Notes: a model not told the origin generated them from the letters alone. A stretch of DNA of 49,081 bases from Candidatus Heimdallarchaeota archaeon (GCA_019057815.1 JAHLWR010000025.1:1-49081), one strand, 5' to 3'; numbered from the stretch's first letter, positions 38,793 to 48,517 are shown. Numbers and translations are program-made.

Positions 38793-40046
38793 CTTTCTTT
38801 ATATGCTGACTTCCACATCCACAGCCCATATAGTAGAGCAACCTCAAAAGCGATGTTGCTTCCTAATCTAGTCGAAAGTAGTAAAAGTGCAGGTTTGAAG
38901 ATTTTAGGAACGGGGGATATTTTGGATTCTCGTTGGCGAGAATATCTGAAAAACCACCTTGTAGAAGAAGATGAGGGTATTTATACATACAAAAAGGATG
39001 ATAGTCTATTTTTTGTTCCTACTGGTGAAGTTGAGGATAATGAAGGGATACACCATTTGTTGCTTCTACCCAGTATTAGTTCTGGTGAAGATTTAGCCTC
39101 TGAATTAGAAAAATCTATGGAAAAGACAATAAAACAATATGGTGGTCGACCCATTATTCCACTAAAAGGAAGCGAATTAGTAGAAATTGTTCATCGATAT
39201 AATGGTCTTATTGGTCCAGCACATGCGTTTACACCTTTTAAATCCATATTTCGTTCGAATAGATATAGGAAATTAAGTGGGAGTTATTTAAACCAAAGCA
39301 TAAAAATTGATTTTGTAGAATTGGGTTTGTCAGCTGATAGCAATATGGCTGATCGTATCAAAGAATTATGGAATTATACCTTTTTAACAAACTCGGATAG
39401 CCACTCTCCCCATCCTTCAAAAATTGGTAGAGAATGCAATTTAATAAGTTTAAACACAATAACTTTTGATGAAATAAGGTTTGCAATAAAGAATATCAAA
39501 GGGAGAAAAATAGAGAAAAACATAGGTTTAGATCCTAGATTAGGTAAATACTATAGTTCATTTTGTTTCAAATGCAGAAGAACAGTAAAATTTGTAGAAA
39601 ATGTAAACGCGTTATATGATGAGAAAAACATCTATTTTGAAAAAGCTGATGAGCATGTTATAATCAAGTCTGTCATTGAAAAGAATGTTCGCTGTCCAGT
39701 GTGTAGAGGTCTAGTTAAATCAGGTGTGAATAATAGAATAAAATCACTAGCAACCACAAAAGAGCGAAATAAGCAACGAGTTGAATACATCAACATTGTA
39801 CCCTTAGTAGAAATAATTGCAACTATACTTGGAATTAAAGGAACAAATACTAAAACAGTATTGAAGGAATACAATAATTTAACCTCAAATGTTGATAATG
39901 AAATTAAGATTTTAACAACAACCCCAATTGAAACAATAAAAAAAGAAAACAAAGTAGTTGGAGAAATAATAGACAAAATGAGAACGAATCAACTAGAAAT
40001 AAACGAGGGAGGAGGAGGAATTTACGGTAAATTACTATTACCTTAA
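38790..40046 (+). CDS. endoQ: Endonuclease Q (PHP-domain DNA repair nuclease)
   Basis: PHP-fold nuclease that cleaves 5' of deaminated or damaged bases (uracil, hypoxanthine, abasic). Metal ligands: ADFHIHSPYSRATS at the start, GTGDI, PTGEVE, IGPAHAF and TNSDSHSPHP. A zinc ribbon is formed by CFKC (after YYSSF) and CPVC. I take a TTG at 38790 (418 residues), because a strong Shine-Dalgarno GGAGG lies 10 bases upstream at 38775-38779 and this begins just before the first PHP strand; the longer frame overlaps ZPR1 antisensibly by >100 bases. It is probably co-transcribed with ZPR1. Confidence 0.92.
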   Translation: MLSLYADFHIHSPYSRATSKAMLLPNLVESSKSAGLKILGTGDILDSRWREYLKNHLVEEDEGIYTYKKDDSLFFVPTGEVEDNEGIHHLLLLPSISSGEDLASELEKSMEKTIKQYGGRPIIPLKGSELVEIVHRYNGLIGPAHAFTPFKSIFRSNRYRKLSGSYLNQSIKIDFVELGLSADSNMADRIKELWNYTFLTNSDSHSPHPSKIGRECNLISLNTITFDEIRFAIKNIKGRKIEKNIGLDPRLGKYYSSFCFKCRRTVKFVENVNALYDEKNIYFEKADEHVIIKSVIEKNVRCPVCRGLVKSGVNNRIKSLATTKERNKQRVEYINIVPLVEIIATILGIKGTNTKTVLKEYNNLTSNVDNEIKILTTTPIETIKKENKVVGEIIDKMRTNQLEINEGGGGIYGKLLLP

Positions 40047-40058
40047 GATTGATTGTTT

Positions 40059-42176
40059 TTATTTCAGAGTTATTTTTACATCTACGGCTGAGATACCCTT
40101 ACCTTCCTCATAAACAAAGAAGGGATTAATATCCATTTCATCTATGTCTTGTCGAAAATCTTCTGCAAGGTGAGAAATTTTTACTAAAGTATCTAGGACA
40201 GCATCTATGTCTGATGGTGCTTCACCTCTGACACCTTTCAATAGTATGTATGTTTTTGTTTGTTGTAGGACTTTTCTTGCTCCTTCAAAAGTTATTGGGG
40301 CAAGGCCGAAAGCAGCATCTTTCATGAAATTTGTATAAATACCTCCAAGACCTATCATTATCATTGGACCAAACTGCGGATCTTGCAACACACCAGTAAT
40401 TAGTTCTCTCCCCAAAGGTACCATATACTGTACTTCTACAAGTTCTTTGGCATCAGGATAGTGTTTTTTAGTATTTTCCATGATTTCCTCAAAAGCTTTT
40501 CTGGCTTCATCTTTACTCTTAATCATGAGTTTAACTCCACCAATATCACTTTTGTGCAATATTCCTTCTCCTGTAATTTTGATAACTGTTGGAAAACCAA
40601 CTTCTTCTGCGAATTCAGCTGCTTCATCTGCAGAGTGGGCAAGTTTTGTTGGAGGGACATTAATGTTATAAGCGCTAACAACATTTTTAGCTTCGGTTCC
40701 TAATAATGTAGTTCTACCCTCTTTTTTTACATTATCAAAAATCTGTCTAACTTTTTCTCTATTAGCATCAATGGCTTTAATTTCCTCTTCAACTGGTCTG
40801 TTTTTAATTGATGAATAGTGAGCAAGGACCCCCATAGCTTTTACACCTCGCTCTGGTAATGGAAAACAAGGGATTCTGTGTCTTTTTAGATAGTGCATAG
40901 ACGGTCCTAACTCTTCTCCACCAATGAAAATGGCAATAATGGGCTTTTCAGGGTATTTATCATGTAACTCAACTATTTTTTCTGCTGTTTCTTGCCCTTC
41001 TGTCATTGCTTGAGGTGTTAGGATTACGATTACCCCATCAATATTTTCCTCTTGAAGTGCGATTTCTATGATTTTCTCATAATCTTCAGCTTGAGCGGTT
41101 CCAAGGGCATCTATGGGGTTGCCAAAACTTGATGCTGCGGGTAGGAATTCGCGAAGTTTACTCTCAAGATTTTCTGATATTGTGACCAACTCTAATCCTG
41201 CTTTTTCAGCAGCGTCAGTTGCAAGAATACCGGGTCCTCCTGCATTAGTAATAATAACAAAACGATTACCTTGTGGTATGGGCATACAGCTGAAAGCAAA
41301 AGCCATATCAAAAAGCTCTTGTGCCGAATCTGCGCGGATTACTCCACATTTTTCAAAAGCTACATTATAAGAAGTATCAGCACCAACCATACTTCCTGTA
41401 TGGCTTGAGGCTGCTTTTGCACCAGCTTTTGACCTGCCTGATTTAAGAACTAAAACTGGTTTCTTGCGAGTAACTTTCTTACAAACTTCAATAAATTTTT
41501 CGCCTCTATTAATACTCTCTAAATAAGCTAAAATTGCGTATGTATGATCATCATCTGCTAATGCATCAATAAAATCAGTTTCATCGAGATCAGCTTTGTT
41601 ACCAATTGAAATAAAACTTGAAAACCCTATCCCTTCAGCTCTACTCCAATCTAAAATTCCAGTTAATAATGCACCACTTTGTGATAAGAATGCTATATTG
41701 CCTTTGATTGGGGTTTGATCTGCGAAACTAGCGTTAATTGGTGTAATTGTATCAATAACCCCTAAAATATTAGGGCCAACTATTCGTATATTATACTTTC
41801 TAGCTATGCCAACGATCTGACGTTCCATTTTTGCTCCTTCAGAACCTGTTTCTTTAAATCCAGCAGTAATGACAGCAACGTAAGGTACACCTTTTTTTCC
41901 TATTTCTTCCATTAATGATGGAATGAATCTTGCGGGAATACAAACAACTGCAAGATCAACCTGATCGGGGATTTCACTAATTGTTGTATAACACTTAATA
42001 CCTAGTAACTCAAAACCGTATTTTTCAGCTTTTGGATTAACTGCAAAAAGTTTTCCCTTGAATCCACAATCCTTCATATTTCTTAAAGCGGCATAACCGA
42101 CTTTTTTTTCGTTGGAACTGGCACCAATAATTGCTACACTACTCGGACGAAGAAGCTTGTCTAGCTTAGTTAACAT
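40059..42176 (-). CDS. acd: ADP-forming acyl/acetyl-CoA synthetase (fused alpha-beta)
   Basis: 705-residue NDP-forming acyl-CoA synthetase converting acyl-CoA + ADP + Pi to acid + CoA + ATP, the main ATP-yielding step in archaeal acid formation. Order: CoA-binding domain (SVAIIGASSNEKKVGYAALR), succinyl-CoA-ligase-like domains with phosphohistidine H259 in KAASSHTGSMVGAD, second domain (NAGGPGILATDAAEK), then C-terminal ATP-grasp (TEAKNVVSAYNINVPPTKLA, FPTVIKITGEGILHKSDIGG, MDINPFFVYEEG). Alpha and beta parts are fused. Exact acyl preference is not readable. It lies convergent with endoQ, 12 bases apart. Confidence 0.95.
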   Translation of the reverse strand: MLTKLDKLLRPSSVAIIGASSNEKKVGYAALRNMKDCGFKGKLFAVNPKAEKYGFELLGIKCYTTISEIPDQVDLAVVCIPARFIPSLMEEIGKKGVPYVAVITAGFKETGSEGAKMERQIVGIARKYNIRIVGPNILGVIDTITPINASFADQTPIKGNIAFLSQSGALLTGILDWSRAEGIGFSSFISIGNKADLDETDFIDALADDDHTYAILAYLESINRGEKFIEVCKKVTRKKPVLVLKSGRSKAGAKAASSHTGSMVGADTSYNVAFEKCGVIRADSAQELFDMAFAFSCMPIPQGNRFVIITNAGGPGILATDAAEKAGLELVTISENLESKLREFLPAASSFGNPIDALGTAQAEDYEKIIEIALQEENIDGVIVILTPQAMTEGQETAEKIVELHDKYPEKPIIAIFIGGEELGPSMHYLKRHRIPCFPLPERGVKAMGVLAHYSSIKNRPVEEEIKAIDANREKVRQIFDNVKKEGRTTLLGTEAKNVVSAYNINVPPTKLAHSADEAAEFAEEVGFPTVIKITGEGILHKSDIGGVKLMIKSKDEARKAFEEIMENTKKHYPDAKELVEVQYMVPLGRELITGVLQDPQFGPMIMIGLGGIYTNFMKDAAFGLAPITFEGARKVLQQTKTYILLKGVRGEAPSDIDAVLDTLVKISHLAEDFRQDIDEMDINPFFVYEEGKGISAVDVKITLK

Positions 42177-42464
42177 ATCTTTCTATCCCTAATTCCAGCG
42201 AATAGGTTGTAAATTTTAAGTTTGTCGATGTAGAGATAGATGGGTTGAAGAGGAAATACTATCCCAAATAGAAGAAAAATTAAAACTAATACAATCGTGC
42301 TTTACTCTAGCTAGTAGACACTTATGCAAAATTGAATAGAATTTGAATATCGCATCTTATAGCGCCTCTACTTGTAAATAAAACCTCTGCTTAGTTTTTT
42401 TAGTTTCGACAGCTATAAATAGTTTCTATGTCTATAAAGAGGTAACAACAATAAAGATGATTTT
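42177..42464. other. Intergenic region with TATA promoter for membrane protein copy 2
   Basis: No gene. GCTATAAATAG (42411-42421) is a good TATA element about 45-55 bases before the ATG at 42465; a second AT-rich CTATAAAG occurs at 42432. The Acd promoter should lie at the other end. Nothing else seen in 288 bases. Confidence 0.5.
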
Positions 42465-44708
42465 ATGAGTAAAGAAGAATTTGAACCAATTGACGCTCCG
42501 AAAAAAAAATGGAGTTTTTGGCTTATCGGAACCGGATTTTTTATTGTTTATTTCATTGGATTAATGTTTCTACTCGAAGCAACGCTTAAACCTCGTGAAA
42601 GCGTGGTTGGAGCCGTTATTGCCTATCTGCTAGGAATATTGGGTTTAGTAATTTTTGCTATACTTGTTCGTAGTAAGAAAAAGGCTGCAGCTACTATACC
42701 TCTGCTTCTCATCATAGTTTTTGGTGGTGGCTATTTATTCCATTATGTGATCCCCAATGTTCCTGTTTACAACCCCTTTGCCCCTATTTCTGAGCGTACA
42801 GAGCTTGTTCTTGACGCCTTTGAAGGTGTTAGTCAAGTTATAGGAAATGATAGTCTTCCTGTCGATATAGAAACAATTGAAAAGTACAGTCAATATGCTT
42901 TTCTTATTGATTTGGTTATGGCTTTACCCCTTTTCATATTTGGCACGATAGCACTTGTTTGGCTTGTGCAAATATTCACGGAGAAACCTAAAATACTCAC
43001 AATATTCTCTTCACTATTCGCAGTTGTTTTCTTGATAATTGGACTAATAATATTTCCATATGCACAACTGATGGTGGCGGGTGTCGTAGATTTAGGATCC
43101 AACTTCATTCCAGGTGCCCTCTATGTACAGGAAGGAGCTATGATATTTGCTGAACTTGATACTGCATCTCAAGCTGAAATAGATGAAGCTATAGCTAAGT
43201 TTTACCTTGCATCTGAATACTTCCAAGAAAGTGCTGAAAGTCTTAAAGGATTAAAAACGATGGGTGTTTTTGCAATAGCCAGTCTTATTCCGTACTATGG
43301 GGAGAGTCTACGGGTGCTCACGGACAATCTATATTATATGGCGTCCGCTACCTTGGAATTAGCGGGGGCATTAGGTCCATTTGTTAATGGAACATTTCAA
43401 GTAATGGATGGATTAGATGATGCCATGTCCGCTCTTGGGGGAACACCGATTTCACCTACATCGCCAGAAGGAATTAGAACTCAAGGTTTCGAAGACATTA
43501 ATGACGCTCTATTTGAGCAAGCAATTCTAAAGATTGATCAAGGGATTCTTACCTTAGGTGATTCTATAGGAGCTCTTGAAAATGCGCTCGCAGAAACGGA
43601 AAATATTAATCTTGCTGAAGTATATACTGCTCTTCAAGATATGGGTATAGCTTCAGAAGAAATTGAAGGAAGCCTTGATATGGTAGATGATTATCTGTCG
43701 ATGTTCGGTCAAGGAGCTATAACAGTTATGAAAGCACTATTCACAAAACCTGAGGGTGGAAATTTTGCAACATTCACACACTTCCTGTACGGAGCCTATA
43801 ATTTGTTTAAAGTTGGAAATCTAATAGGAGATATCTCTGCTTTTAATGGAACCTCTCAATACTTCTCTGAAGCCACTGATAACTTCACTTTGGTCTATAG
43901 TCAATTAAATACAGCTGATGTTCTAGCTGTTGCTAATTCTGATACTCCTATACTAAATGTAACCGTGAGTTTTGTAGTTGATATAACAGGTCTATCTGTA
44001 TCACTTTGTCAATTTGGAACTGGTGTAGCACAAACTTTTGAGAGTTTAGATGGCATCTTAGACAATCTTGATATTGGATATGAAAACGTTACTACTTATC
44101 CTGCCTTAATAGGCCAGGTTGATGATTTAGTTTCAATAACTGATGACCTCGTTATAACAGCTGCATTGGTTGATGCTAATGTATCTATTGTACATGATAA
44201 AGCAACAAATCAAGAATATGGGGTAATGAGTGACCCAGCTCTACAATTTAGTGATTTGTTGAACCAATTTGATTTTACAACCAATGTTGGTAATGCTAAT
44301 GCCATTGCACATTCTTTCCTTCATCTTTTCTACGCAATGGAAGCATTAAGTTACACGTATAACAACGTTACAGCTGCTTTTGTAGATTTTGGCACCCCAG
44401 ATTACGCTAGTGCTCTAACAAAATTCAAAGCAGCAAACAATTCTCTCACTGTAGCCAGATATCACATTAATGAATCTATTATTTGGATGGAACATGCACA
44501 ATCTCTTGGTGGAATGATTCAACTAGATACATCAATCGCTGCTTTACAAGCCATAAATACGGGATTAGAAACTGTGGATACAGAAATCGATACTATTTTT
44601 GGTATAGATTGGTTAGTTGATCCTGGATTAGTGGAAACAAGTGTCAACAATATTGTGGATGCATTAGTCCAAGTAAATATCGATTTACAAAATGTAGCTG
44701 CGCAATAG
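42465..44708 (+). CDS. Large membrane protein with extracellular helical domain, copy 2
   Basis: 747-residue paralogue of the gene at 15708. A short lysine-rich N-terminus (MSKEEFEPIDAPKKK) replaces the long proline-rich one of copy 1. Five hydrophobic helices follow (about 18-38, 46-68, 72-93, 140-165, 175-200), then ~530 extracellular residues. Paralogous landmarks, in order: VYNPFAPISERT, EAIAKFYLASEYFQESAESL, FTHFLYGAYNL, NSDTPILNVT, GYENVTTY, AHSFLHLFYAMEALSYTYNN, and terminal NVAAQ. Frequent N-x-T/S sequons suggest glycosylation of the outer domain. No catalytic motif found; a surface sensor or adhesin-like scaffold is possible. T-rich terminator follows. Confidence 0.8.
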   Translation: MSKEEFEPIDAPKKKWSFWLIGTGFFIVYFIGLMFLLEATLKPRESVVGAVIAYLLGILGLVIFAILVRSKKKAAATIPLLLIIVFGGGYLFHYVIPNVPVYNPFAPISERTELVLDAFEGVSQVIGNDSLPVDIETIEKYSQYAFLIDLVMALPLFIFGTIALVWLVQIFTEKPKILTIFSSLFAVVFLIIGLIIFPYAQLMVAGVVDLGSNFIPGALYVQEGAMIFAELDTASQAEIDEAIAKFYLASEYFQESAESLKGLKTMGVFAIASLIPYYGESLRVLTDNLYYMASATLELAGALGPFVNGTFQVMDGLDDAMSALGGTPISPTSPEGIRTQGFEDINDALFEQAILKIDQGILTLGDSIGALENALAETENINLAEVYTALQDMGIASEEIEGSLDMVDDYLSMFGQGAITVMKALFTKPEGGNFATFTHFLYGAYNLFKVGNLIGDISAFNGTSQYFSEATDNFTLVYSQLNTADVLAVANSDTPILNVTVSFVVDITGLSVSLCQFGTGVAQTFESLDGILDNLDIGYENVTTYPALIGQVDDLVSITDDLVITAALVDANVSIVHDKATNQEYGVMSDPALQFSDLLNQFDFTTNVGNANAIAHSFLHLFYAMEALSYTYNNVTAAFVDFGTPDYASALTKFKAANNSLTVARYHINESIIWMEHAQSLGGMIQLDTSIAALQAINTGLETVDTEIDTIFGIDWLVDPGLVETSVNNIVDALVQVNIDLQNVAAQ

Positions 44709-44711
44709 CGC

Positions 44712-44737
44712 ACTTTTTTTCTTTTTCTTTTTATAAA
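44712..44737 (+). terminator. T-rich terminator after membrane protein copy 2
   Basis: CACTTTTTTTCTTTTTCTTTTT immediately follows the stop codon, a strong U-tract terminator of the archaeal type. Confidence 0.5.
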
Positions 44738-44804
44738 AATCGTTTTTGCCTAGATAAGATAACTTTTTTACTATTTGCCATAGTTATCGATAGAGGTATC
44801 TTAC

Positions 44805-45212
44805 ATGACTTCTTCGAATGTCTTCATCTCTTATGATCATGATATTATGAAATTCACAGAAATGCGCGATTCCACGAAATTTGAAAAGATTCTTCAAAGC
44901 GACATAACAGAAATTGGAGCAAAGTTAGATGCATTAGGAATGGATGGTATTCTAATTTTCAGTAGACAAAACAATCGTTGGAATCTTATTTTTGCAAAAC
45001 ATCTAGGTCTAGTTGCACAAAGAACAGCAAGAAGACAAGCTGATACTATTAGTAGATCTGGATTCATGCTCTCTTCAGGGGAAAGAGTAGGTAGAGGGGA
45101 TCCTCTAGAGCAACTTTCAGCTGATAATATTGGAGATTTGAACAAATCTGTTCAGCAAAAATACATTAGTACGGATCTTAGTGGATTTCATGGAGATTCA
45201 AGACAAAACTGA
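44805..45212 (+). CDS. Unrecognised conserved small protein, family member 1
   Basis: 135 residues. Closely related to the right-edge gene at 48518. Shared core: LDALGMDGILIFSRQNNRWN, then KHLGLVAQRTARRQADTISR, SGFMLSSGERVG, LEQLSADNIGDLNKSVQQKY and TDLSGFHGDSRQ. Predicted to be alpha/beta with a strongly conserved basic helix (AQRTARRQADTISRSGF) that could bind nucleic acid or anionic membrane. Member 2 has an added acidic/proline repeat tail, whereas this copy stops at SRQN. No domain recognised; function unknown. A hairpin terminator follows at 45245. Confidence 0.7.
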   Translation: MTSSNVFISYDHDIMKFTEMRDSTKFEKILQSDITEIGAKLDALGMDGILIFSRQNNRWNLIFAKHLGLVAQRTARRQADTISRSGFMLSSGERVGRGDPLEQLSADNIGDLNKSVQQKYISTDLSGFHGDSRQN

Positions 45213-45244
45213 ACTTAATGCTCAAACAACTAAATCATACTATT

Positions 45245-45271
45245 GTGGTTGAAACCACCTATTTTTTTTAT
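45245..45271 (+). terminator. Hairpin + T-run terminator after family member 1
   Basis: GTGGTT-GA-AACCAC (45245-45258) is a short perfect inverted repeat followed by a run of T, resembling an intrinsic terminator. It lies about 30 bases after the stop codon. Confidence 0.5.
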
Positions 45272-45435
45272 GTTTTTATTATGATTCTTTTTTACTAAAC
45301 TGTTTAAATTGGGATAAGAACCAAACATAGGAGAATTTTATTTTATTAATAGCCGGTTCATTCATGCTAAAAGTGTTTTATAATTTCTCCACTATTTAAA
45401 TGAAATTACGAATCACTCTTATGAGGAATTAATGT

Positions 45436-46311
45436 ATGGTTGATATAACAGGGGAAGAGCCTGAAGAAAGGAGAGAAGGTTTAGCTCACCCTTTAATCGA
45501 CCATAGAAAACAGCTATACTCCAAGTACCAACAAACTTTGGAAAAACAAGAAGAACGTTTTCAAGTATGTATTGACGAAATGCTAGTGATTTTACGGGAT
45601 CATATCCCTGTAGAAATCCTAGTCCAAGCTGTGGCACAACTCGAAAGTATACAACTAAGGTTAGTGACAGATAAGTTAAGAGAAAACAAATTCTTAACTA
45701 GAAACCAAATTGTAGTATATTTTCTTGCCATTTTAGATAATTTGCTTGGGTTAATCTATGAAAAACTTACACAAACCCACTTCAATCTGCTGAGATCAAA
45801 TGTGACTGGGTTAAGCTATGGAAAAACCTTCAGCTACCCTCATATGAAGAAGATTCAAATGAATCTTATTCAAGAGGGTTATATTATGAGAGTAAAGTCC
45901 TTATGTTACACATTGAAATTGAAGGATAAGTTCTGTCAAATTGTTAGTCATATATTTGGGTTGTACCCAAAATTAACCGAAGAACTTCGAGAAATTGAAA
46001 TAACAGGATATTCTTTAATACATACTAAATCAATTCCAAAATTGGAACCAACAAAAGCAGCAGCTGTAGTGTTAGGATTACTTGTTCCATGCTATTTTAA
46101 GGAAAAAAACGAACAAGATTTGATTTGGTGTTTTTTAGAGGAGATAACAAGAGAAAATAAGAAGCAAATGATGAGAAAAGTTTACAGATTCAAAGCAAAG
46201 CTAAAACAAGAGGGAAAGATAGATTTATTTTTCAAAACAGAAGAAAATAGTGTAAAAAACACTAATGGTACTCGTTATACTCAGGACAAATTGGTTCTGT
46301 CTTTTGAGTGA
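45436..46311 (+). CDS. Unknown protein convergent with serine recombinase
   Basis: 291 residues, mostly helical; not recognised. Charged N-terminus (EEPEERREGLAHPLIDHRKQ), middle with hydrophobic helices (QIVVYFLAILDNLLGLIYEK), a pair of imperfect repeats at 45745-45830 (LGLIYEKL / TGLSYGKTF), and a C-terminal part (LEPTKAAAVVLGLLVPCYFK, then EEITRENKKQMMRKVYRFKAKL) that could be cyclin-box- or HTH-like. The last 50 bases overlap the 3' end of the recombinase gene on the other strand, so the two are tightly interlocked. Possible regulator or accessory factor of the recombinase. Confidence 0.55.
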   Translation: MVDITGEEPEERREGLAHPLIDHRKQLYSKYQQTLEKQEERFQVCIDEMLVILRDHIPVEILVQAVAQLESIQLRLVTDKLRENKFLTRNQIVVYFLAILDNLLGLIYEKLTQTHFNLLRSNVTGLSYGKTFSYPHMKKIQMNLIQEGYIMRVKSLCYTLKLKDKFCQIVSHIFGLYPKLTEELREIEITGYSLIHTKSIPKLEPTKAAAVVLGLLVPCYFKEKNEQDLIWCFLEEITRENKKQMMRKVYRFKAKLKQEGKIDLFFKTEENSVKNTNGTRYTQDKLVLSFE

Positions 46312-47098
46312 ATTTACCATATCTAATCTCTCCCGTGGAGTAAATTTTATTCTTCAGGATGTAATAAACAGTACTTTTGGACATATTGTAATGACTGGCT
46401 ATCTGTGATGGTAGTGCATTTTGTTTGTAGTATGCTTCATATATTCCACGAATTACTGATTCTTTTTCTTCGTCTATAATAATTGAATTTGTTGAAGTGT
46501 CGATTTTATATCCCAACGGTGGGCGAGTGATAGCTTTACCCGAATGGACTCGTCTTTCTCTACCCAATCTAGCTTTCTCTCTGTATTTGATTAGTTCCTG
46601 CTCTGACATTGCATCAAAAATCCTAGTGATAAGTTTTTCACGATTATTTTCTTGCTCTAGAGGAGAAATATCTTGACTACAATCTTGTATATAACATCCA
46701 TATTTACGTAGAGTGTAGCTAGCAAAACCGAGTAAATCTACGTCACGAGCAATTCTATCCCGATTTTGCACCCAAACTTCTTTAATGGGTTTTCCCGACC
46801 CTTTGTAAAGTTGAATGAGTGATAATAATTGAGAAAAACCTTTCCGTGAGTCTATGTCTGTGTCTCCAGGAACGCTCTCATCGACTATGAATTCTACGAT
46901 TGAGTAGGTGATGTTTGGGTTCCTTTCTTCAACTTCCTTAATCTTATCTAGAATGAACTTTTTCTGGGTTTCAACTCCTCCAGCTTGGTCTGCTGTTGAA
47001 ACTCGAATATAGCCTATTATTTGATGGCATTGCTCATCACTACTATTTATTATCTTATCTTTAACGCTTTTATGAGGTTGTTTATAAAAATCAGCCAT
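46262..47098 (-). CDS. Serine recombinase (resolvase/invertase family)
   Basis: 278-residue serine recombinase. Catalytic domain: IIGYIRVSTADQAGG with nucleophile S34 at the start, the regulatory FIVDESVPGDTDIDSRKGF region, and VQNRDRIARD (R113, R115, R118) for active-site arginines. Then the helix E carrying EQELIKYREKARLGRERR, and a short recombinase/DNA-binding domain (RPPLGYKID, DEEKESVIRGIYEAYYKQNA, LPSQIASHYNMSKSTVYYIL). It lacks the zinc ribbon and coiled coil of large phage integrases. Such enzymes drive resolution, inversion or small-element integration; no attachment sites could be identified. Confidence 0.9.
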   Translation of the reverse strand: MADFYKQPHKSVKDKIINSSDEQCHQIIGYIRVSTADQAGGVETQKKFILDKIKEVEERNPNITYSIVEFIVDESVPGDTDIDSRKGFSQLLSLIQLYKGSGKPIKEVWVQNRDRIARDVDLLGFASYTLRKYGCYIQDCSQDISPLEQENNREKLITRIFDAMSEQELIKYREKARLGRERRVHSGKAITRPPLGYKIDTSTNSIIIDEEKESVIRGIYEAYYKQNALPSQIASHYNMSKSTVYYILKNKIYSTGEIRYGKFTQKTEPICPEYNEYH

Positions 47099-47306
47099 TG
47101 ATCATCAACATTTATCGTAAAACTTCCGACGAAAAAGTCTTCTCTTATGCACATATAAAAGGGTTATCGTTCAAATTGGTGGTCAGTTCAATACGGGGAA
47201 CTTATAAGAAGGTAGATATACCTAGTGTTTTTGGTACCTAACAGCATTTCTTGGCCTTCTGTTATATTTATAAGAATGTATAAATGTCTGAAACAAAAGG
47301 TGGTCA

Positions 47307-47444
47307 ATGACCTTAAAGCTTAATTTTTGGGGTAAGAAAAAAAATGATAATAAGAGGCAAAATGGTGCCAGTGCTAAAGAAAATAATACTGAAGATCTTA
47401 TCGATTCTAATTTTAGGATAGCAAAGGAAGCATATCAAGAGTAA
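47307..47444 (+). CDS. Small basic ORF, unknown (45 aa)
   Basis: ATG start, 45 residues, with lysine-rich N-terminus (MTLKLNFWGKKKNDNKRQNG) and helical end (IDSNFRIAKEAYQE). The ATG overlaps the stop (ATGA) of an 8-codon ORF beginning 47284. Not recognised; may be real. Confidence 0.35.
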   Translation: MTLKLNFWGKKKNDNKRQNGASAKENNTEDLIDSNFRIAKEAYQE

Positions 47445-47511
47445 TGTTTGAAAATTAAAACTAATCAATAATTGAAAAAAGTGATATAGGTTATTAGAAT
47501 AGAAATCCTTG

Positions 47512-48315
47512 ATGATAAAAATCATAGATTCAGAAAATAACCCTCTTATTACAAGATGTATTAATATTGCATCTTCTAACTATTTTGAAAACATGATTTT
47601 ATTAGGAGATCTCTATCCTCCTTGCAATAAAGAAACAAAAATATTTGGGGTATTTAATAGTAGCCAACAGATGGAAAATTTATTCTCTATTTATGAAGGT
47701 TTTTCTAGTCCATCTATTGTTATACCTTACAAATGTAAAGACAAAATCTTGAAAGAAATCCTATTATATCTGCAAAATCATATAAAAGACAAATTTGTGA
47801 TACCAAGCTTTGATTTAAAGGGAGATACATTGCGTGAATTCTATGATATCGTAGATACAAGTAGAGAACTATGTATGTACATAAAGAAGAAAGATTTCCG
47901 ACCAGAAACTGATATTGCAATGGTTCAAAAATATCAAGATAAAGATTTAGAGAAAATCAATTTTTTTCATAGTTTCATTTCAGCTGCTCCTTATACTCCT
48001 TCTCAGTTGGAAAGTGGTTATTACCACTATATCGAAGCAGATAGTAAGATTGTAGCTTGTGGAGGAACACATTTTGAAACTCCAAAATTGGCTCAGATAG
48101 GAAATATCTATGTATTACCCAATTTTAGAAGAAAGGGATACGGAAAAAAAGTTGTTTCTACCATTACTGAAGAAATTCTTAGAAACAAGGAATATACTAC
48201 GCTTTTCGTTTTAAAAGACAATCTTTCTGCGCTCTCTTTATATAAAAAACTGGGGCATAGAAATTTTAAACAGGTGAATCTTTACTTTTGTAAGATAAAA
48301 ACAGCTATAAATTAA
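47512..48315 (+). CDS. GNAT N-acetyltransferase
   Basis: 267 residues from the ATG at 47512. The N-terminal half is divergent; the C-terminal ~100 residues form a GNAT domain: AAPYTPSQLESGYYHYIEAD, KIVACGGTHFETPKLAQIGN, acetyl-CoA loop IYVLPNFRRKGYGKKVVSTI (R-R-x-G-Y-G), and FVLKDNLSALSLYKKLGHR. This is the FR47-like branch. Substrate unknown. A TTG immediately upstream is an alternative start. Confidence 0.88.
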   Translation: MIKIIDSENNPLITRCINIASSNYFENMILLGDLYPPCNKETKIFGVFNSSQQMENLFSIYEGFSSPSIVIPYKCKDKILKEILLYLQNHIKDKFVIPSFDLKGDTLREFYDIVDTSRELCMYIKKKDFRPETDIAMVQKYQDKDLEKINFFHSFISAAPYTPSQLESGYYHYIEADSKIVACGGTHFETPKLAQIGNIYVLPNFRRKGYGKKVVSTITEEILRNKEYTTLFVLKDNLSALSLYKKLGHRNFKQVNLYFCKIKTAIN

Positions 48316-48517
48316 TCTATTTTATAAGAAAAATCGCTAAAAGTTAAGTTTTTCTTGTAAATCATGGATTTTTTTACTATAGCTACAAAAATCTTTGAAA
48401 TGCATAAATACTAACTCAAGAGTGCTTAAAAAGATTTTTTTACGTGTTGCCTAAAGGGAATAACTTTTTTAATAAAAATATAATTTTCTATTAATTAGTT
48501 TATTTAAGGTTATAAAT
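48316..48517. promoter_or_regulatory. Intergenic region upstream of right-edge gene
   Basis: About 200 bases, AT-rich, no ORF. TTTATTTAAGGTTATAAAT just before the ATG could supply a TATA element and near-leaderless transcript. The region also contains several T runs after the acetyltransferase that could terminate it. Confidence 0.35.
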
